From Polytrichum commune (lineage: Eukaryota; Streptophyta; Polytrichopsida; Polytrichales; Polytrichaceae): DNA of 64,000 bases. The stretch spans positions 38,675,501-38,739,500 of the forward strand of contig OX485805.1 in assembly GCA_950295325.1 (NCBI GenBank), in the 5' to 3' direction. Position 1 is the first letter of the stretch, and each line of letters starts with the position of its first letter. This document shows positions 60,001 through 64,000 of this stretch, piece after piece. The translations under genes were made by a program, and so were the position numbers. The notes below the pieces were generated by a model. That model was not told the DNA's origin, did no database searches, and worked only from the letters and a program-made list of their open reading frames with translations.

Positions 60001-61279
60001 TCACATTCAAATGACAAAAGCGGTGATGCCAAAGCTTGAGCGCGCCATCTTCCGTTAGAAATTGCCCCAAGTTGGTTGTTTCCGCTTCGTGCATCTTTAC
60101 AAAATTAATTTCGTAGAAATTGCGTTTGCGTGGCGCAATCACAATGACTTCACCATCGTAAGATTTAATAATGCATACGTTTAGGTTGATTTGAACCTTC
60201 AAACCATTCTCCAAAAGTTTGTTCAACGCGAGCAAATTGCCATGCAATTTGGTTATGTAAAGCACATCTTTGACATGAATTTGGTTGATTTTGTCTTTCA
60301 AAATTGCTTTTACTATAATAGATCTCATTTTGATAGCTTGGACAATGTTATTATCACCTAAATGCACATTGCATGGAGTGATTACCTCATACGTGTGAAA
60401 TGGGCCTTATTCGAAGACATGTGTTTGGAGGCTCCCAAATTCATCATCCACTTGTATACCCTCTTAAAATATATTTTAATGCTCATTACAAATGCATAGT
60501 CGTCATCGTCTTTCGCATTCTTCATTTGTTTTCGTTCTTTGTTCTTTGTTTTGTAGTAAAAACGCGGAATGTGGCCCGGTTTGTTACAATAAAAACACGA
60601 TTTAGCAAGATAGCGTGGAAATGACTTGCCGCCTTTATTTTGTCGCACCATCATAACGGCATCGATACCTTGGGCTCTTCTTTTTGCGCTTTAACATCTT
60701 GTGCATCAAACGCGCCATCATGCAGTCCATTGTAAGTTTCTTTATTAGCATTGTCTCCATGACGGTGATCAAATATTCCAACGACATTGGCAAGCTCTTT
60801 GACAAGGTCATAACAATGTTTTTGTCTCTCATGGGTTCCTCTAAACAAGCAAGTTGATCCTTCACTTTTGTTGACGTGGTCCAATAAGTCGTTATCCTCT
60901 TGCATCTTGCACATGTAAAACTTACGGCGAATAAAAATAATGTTAGACAAAATTTTCGTCTCATGAATATTGTAATGGGTTTTCCACACCTCCGCGGATC
61001 GTTTGCAACTCTTGATGTGCGCAAGTTGGTTGTCCGCCAAATTAAGGCCAATAATGGAGATGACATTCTTGACGTGTCTTTGGTATTCCTTCAACACTTT
61101 AGGATTCGCATTGGAAGATGAAGGTTCCTCGAATCCGTCTATAATATCCCAAAGATCCATGGATGCCAACAAAATTTCTATTTTTAACCTCCAAATATCA
61201 AACTTTCTTCCATTGAATTTGTCAATGTTTCTAGCAGCCTCATTTTTAAATGATGTTATCGTATGCTCGGATATATGTT

Positions 61280-61930
61280 CAAAACATTCAAACAATATAT
61301 TTTTCACCCTAAATATCTTACATTTTTAAAGCATTTAAATAAAATTCTCTACACCTCAAGAGAATTCGAAAGATATTCAAATCAGTCAAATAAGATCTCT
61401 TTCAACTCAAATGTCTTACACTCTCAAATCATTCAAATAAGATTTTTTACACCTAAAGAAAGTTCAAAAAATATTCAAATCATTCAAATAAGATCTTCTT
61501 CACCTCAAATGCTTTACATTCTCAAATAATTCAAATAAGATTTTCTACACCTCAAGAAAATTCTAAGGCCTATCAAATTTTTCAAATGAAATATTTTTAA
61601 CTCAAATGCATCTTACATTCTTAAAGAATCTTCTCATAACTCAAACCTCTCAGTTCATGTATTACATGAGTCTAATCACCTCCAAACCTCTAGAAACTCT
61701 AGAACTTCAAAAAACTCTAGAACTCTCAATATATTCAAGTCAAATGCTTTAAAGTCTAAACACCTCCAAACCTCTCAAATAAGTTTTTCAACACTCAAGT
61801 CTCTCAAGTCATGTACTATTGGAGTCTAAACACCTTCAAAGCTTTCAAAGAAACTCTTGAACGCTCAAAACACTTAAATCCAATACTTGAAGTCTAAACA
61901 CCTCCAAACCTCTCAAAGAAATCTCTCAAC
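61280..61930. repeat. tandem repeats in the copia leader
   Basis: Diverged units of about 75-95 bp built of TTCAAATAAGATTTT, CACCTCAA and CTTACATTCTCAAAT phrases, then CTCTAGAAC/TCTAAACACCTCCAAACC phrases, between the 5' LTR and the gag-like region. Confidence 0.7.
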
Positions 61931-62132
61931 ACTCAAGAAACTCAAATCACATGTTCTTGCATCAAATATACATTCAAGCAAAAACAAAAAAAAAACAAAA
62001 AAAAACTTATAATAATAAAATACGCCCTCAGACACTTCTAACGCTCCGAAGTGCCAACTCCTCAAAATCCACTCCACAAATTCAATTGTAATTAAATCTC
62101 TAGGCACTTAATTTACATGGTGGGCCCGTAAC

Positions 62133-62400
62133 CTATTGGAATCAATAGGAGATAAGATTGCACAAGCATAGACACCTATACAAAGGCATATGAACAATGC
62201 TTAGAGTAAGATAGTTTCATGCTCTCCTTGCTTTGTCTTTAATTGCTTTTATTTTCTTCATTGGTTCACACAAATACTATGGGATAACTTATATTGCTCT
62301 TCAGACAAGCATGGTAGCCTTATTCTAACATTATTCTCTCTCATGCTTCCTTTTTTATATTTCTATTGACTACAAGCAATCTAATGTTCTACCCTCTACA
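62133..62400 (-). repeat. 5' LTR of the copia fossil
   Basis: 268 bp, about 87% identical by hand to the other LTR. The sequence just inside it does not look like the usual initiator-methionine primer site of copia elements. Confidence 0.92.
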
Positions 62401-63059
62401 GCACCGCCATATTATTTCCCAATGTTTGAGGCTCACTAGTTCTAAAAAAGTTGTTTCCACGTTTTTTGCTTTGTGTGTGTCTTCTTCTTCTTCTTCCTCC
62501 ACCATATTGATATGTGAGTATTGGTAAATGAAAGACTCATCATGTTATGGCATCTGTATTTGAAAATTTTGTTGGGGTTTTATGTTTTGTGAGGTAGTGG
62601 TTGCTAAGTTGTTCAAACAACCTTTAATCTTTGCCAAAATTATTGAAGGTGTATTTTTATCATCTACACATATGTGAGTTAATTATCATACACTCAATTA
62701 CAATGGTTGCCAACAATATGTAATTGTAGATACTGGGCATACCAAAGCCTTGTAAATGGATAAATTTATACTTAAATTATTAAACAACAAGGCCTCTCAA
62801 AGAATTGATTTGTTTATGTCTTTGTCCTCTTCACTCAATTTATATTTGTCATGTCCATATAACATTGATATTTGAATGTCACATTGCCTATTCATATTCA
62901 TTGCAATTTATTAGTCTTTAGTATTTCTCTCATTGATCAATTTGCATGCTCAATGGTTCTAATGCAACTGTTCTTCACATTACATGTTCACCAATAGTAA
63001 AGATATTTCCAATCCAACTCATCGTTTGGCTCTCCTCAGAAAAAACCACCTTCATGAAG
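62401..63059. other. intergenic, no gene recognised
   Basis: AT-rich DNA with a CTT microsatellite (about 62479-62496). Confidence 0.5.
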
Positions 63060-63300
63060 AAAAAGGGCAAACAACTATCAATTAGAATGGGAATCAGACA
63101 ACACCAAGACTATGGACGCAATTGGTCATTCATGAAAATATTGGCACTCATAGATACTAAGCATGATGAGTTTTTGGAAGAATTTGACGCCATTGATGCA
63201 CTTGATCTCATAGACTCAAAGGCAATTAAATGAAACAATATCTTTGTTAAGGTAATGCCACATAATGTCGTTTCGGGCTTTTGGGTGCAAGCATTCATCT
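63060..63300 (+). pseudogene. degenerate trihelix (Myb/SANT-like) fragment
   Basis: A frame around 63100-63233 reads RNWSFMKILALIDTKHDEF, resembling the first helices of plant trihelix/Myb-SANT domains, where Trp-x(7)-Leu-Ile-x(2)-Lys spacing is usual. It ends with a stop where the second conserved Trp would be expected. No further exon or domain is visible. It could derive from a host transcription factor or from the DNA-binding protein of a Harbinger element. Confidence 0.35.
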
Positions 63301-63565
63301 GACTAATATGAAGTTGAAAGGGCAACATCTAATCCGACAATATGTGATGGTGGAACTTACCATATGAGGTTTTGTTGGAATGTTGTGATTAACTATAGGT
63401 ACCTAACAACAACTAAAGGTGTTATCATAATCAAATAATCTAAGCTATAATAAGGTTTGATGTTATCAAGGAAATGTTCGAACTATGAGTGGAATGTATT
63501 TGGGTGAGAGGATTATAGTTGTTTTGTTTCACATATTAATGTTCAAGATGGTTGCAGGGATACTA

Positions 63566-63986
63566 AGGTAGAAATACCATAACCCATGAAAATAAGGTGA
63601 CTCGCATTGAAGATCTGGTCTAACAATCATGAGATAATTTTCCAAGATAGACGAGAAGGATTCATGAAGAATGCAAGTTGTTTCACATTTTTCTGCCCTA
63701 TAAAAAAAACGCTACAATTTTTCAAAGTAGGAAGTTGTTGAAACCCCTACTCATTCACTAGATTCTCCCTACACCAAACACGGTAATCCACATTTCCATA
63801 CAGAACATCGCCGAAATCAATTACCTCATGAGTACATTAACACTTGACTCCCATTGGCTACACTGAGTGCACACGCATTGAAGTTGCCACCGAACCATGA
63901 TCAGTTTTAGAAATGGCACTTCACCATTATGACAGCAGTCTAGTGCACAGCTAGAGGGTGGTTAACAGGTTATGGTATTTCTACCT
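63566..63986. mobile_element. 421-bp TA-flanked inverted-repeat element
   Basis: AGGTAGAAATACCATAACC at 63566 recurs exactly inverted, ending at 63986; TA stands on both outer sides. The interior is non-coding. The first seven terminal bases equal those of the 23830-24558 element. Confidence 0.65.
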
Positions 63987-64000
63987 TAATGTTGGGAAGC

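Larger units (their letters stand above)
56780..62400 (-). mobile_element. Ty1/copia retrotransposon fossil with both LTRs
   Basis: Flanked by a perfect 5-bp duplication GCACC (56775-56779, 62401-62405). Reading on the minus strand, parts are in copia order: 5' LTR, a repetitive leader, gag-like region with the DUF4219/UBN2 type (about 61310-60650), a CCHC zinc knuckle and protease region (60650-60380), the GAG-pre-integrase block (near 60020), integrase core (59850-59380), reverse transcriptase (58560-57790) and RNase H (57660-57020), then a purine-rich tract and the 3' LTR. The integrase-before-RT order defines copia. The coding region is broken in many places (roughly ten). The two LTRs differ at about 35 of 267 positions by hand count, so insertion is old. 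Confidence 0.95.

Noticed and set aside
61280-61930. Regular repeats that might suggest a CRISPR-like array
   Set aside because: Units are degenerate tandem repeats without unique spacers, in a plant retrotransposon leader.

Overview
The window is nuclear DNA of a land plant. Three gene families show this: a class A heat-shock transcription factor with the plant-specific intron in its DNA-binding domain, a wall-associated-kinase type galacturonan-binding exon, and a chitin-binding GH19 chitinase. Long AT-rich intergenic DNA and a varied load of DNA transposons (hAT-like, pogo/Tigger, PIF/Harbinger-like and a very large unclassified 8-bp-TSD element) suggest a large genome, perhaps a seedless vascular plant, bryophyte or gymnosperm. 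That last step is inference; no sequence here fixes the species.

Layout. 1-5.6 kb: a three-exon HSF gene on the minus strand. 5.6-9.4 kb: intergenic DNA with a copia relic. 9.4-13.7 kb: two related non-autonomous elements 138 bp apart; the second keeps only the C-terminal domain of a transposase. 15.1-17.3 kb: first exon of a WAK-like secreted or receptor protein, set between copies of a dispersed repeat, followed by a long hairpin. 17.3-30.6 kb: mostly gene-free, with microsatellites, small inverted-repeat elements and a decayed hAT transposase. 30.6-41.2 kb: a nest of elements inside elements. The innermost large member (32870-39749) looks whole and codes for a 1536-residue transposase and a second, spliced 162-residue protein. 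42.8-43.9 kb: an intact 340-residue membrane-anchored protein I do not recognise. 46.3-48.4 kb: a three-exon chitinase whose start codon lies in the last unit of a 22-bp minisatellite. 50-55 kb: two copies of a 410-bp element, one split by a probable solo LTR. 56.8-62.4 kb: a broken Ty1/copia retrotransposon with both LTRs. 62.4-64 kb: a degenerate trihelix-like piece and a small inverted-repeat element.

The most interesting system is the 6.9-kb element and its kin. Its ends (CTCG, a G run, then CACT) and exact 8-bp target duplication are shared in style by a 2.7-kb element, a 1.3-kb deletion derivative and at least four short elements. Most of these carry a CACGTG-like motif some 30-45 bp inside the end. 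The window therefore shows a probable autonomous element together with a graded series of dependants. Host genes here appear independent of each other, apart from two whose upstream regions carry the same dispersed repeat.
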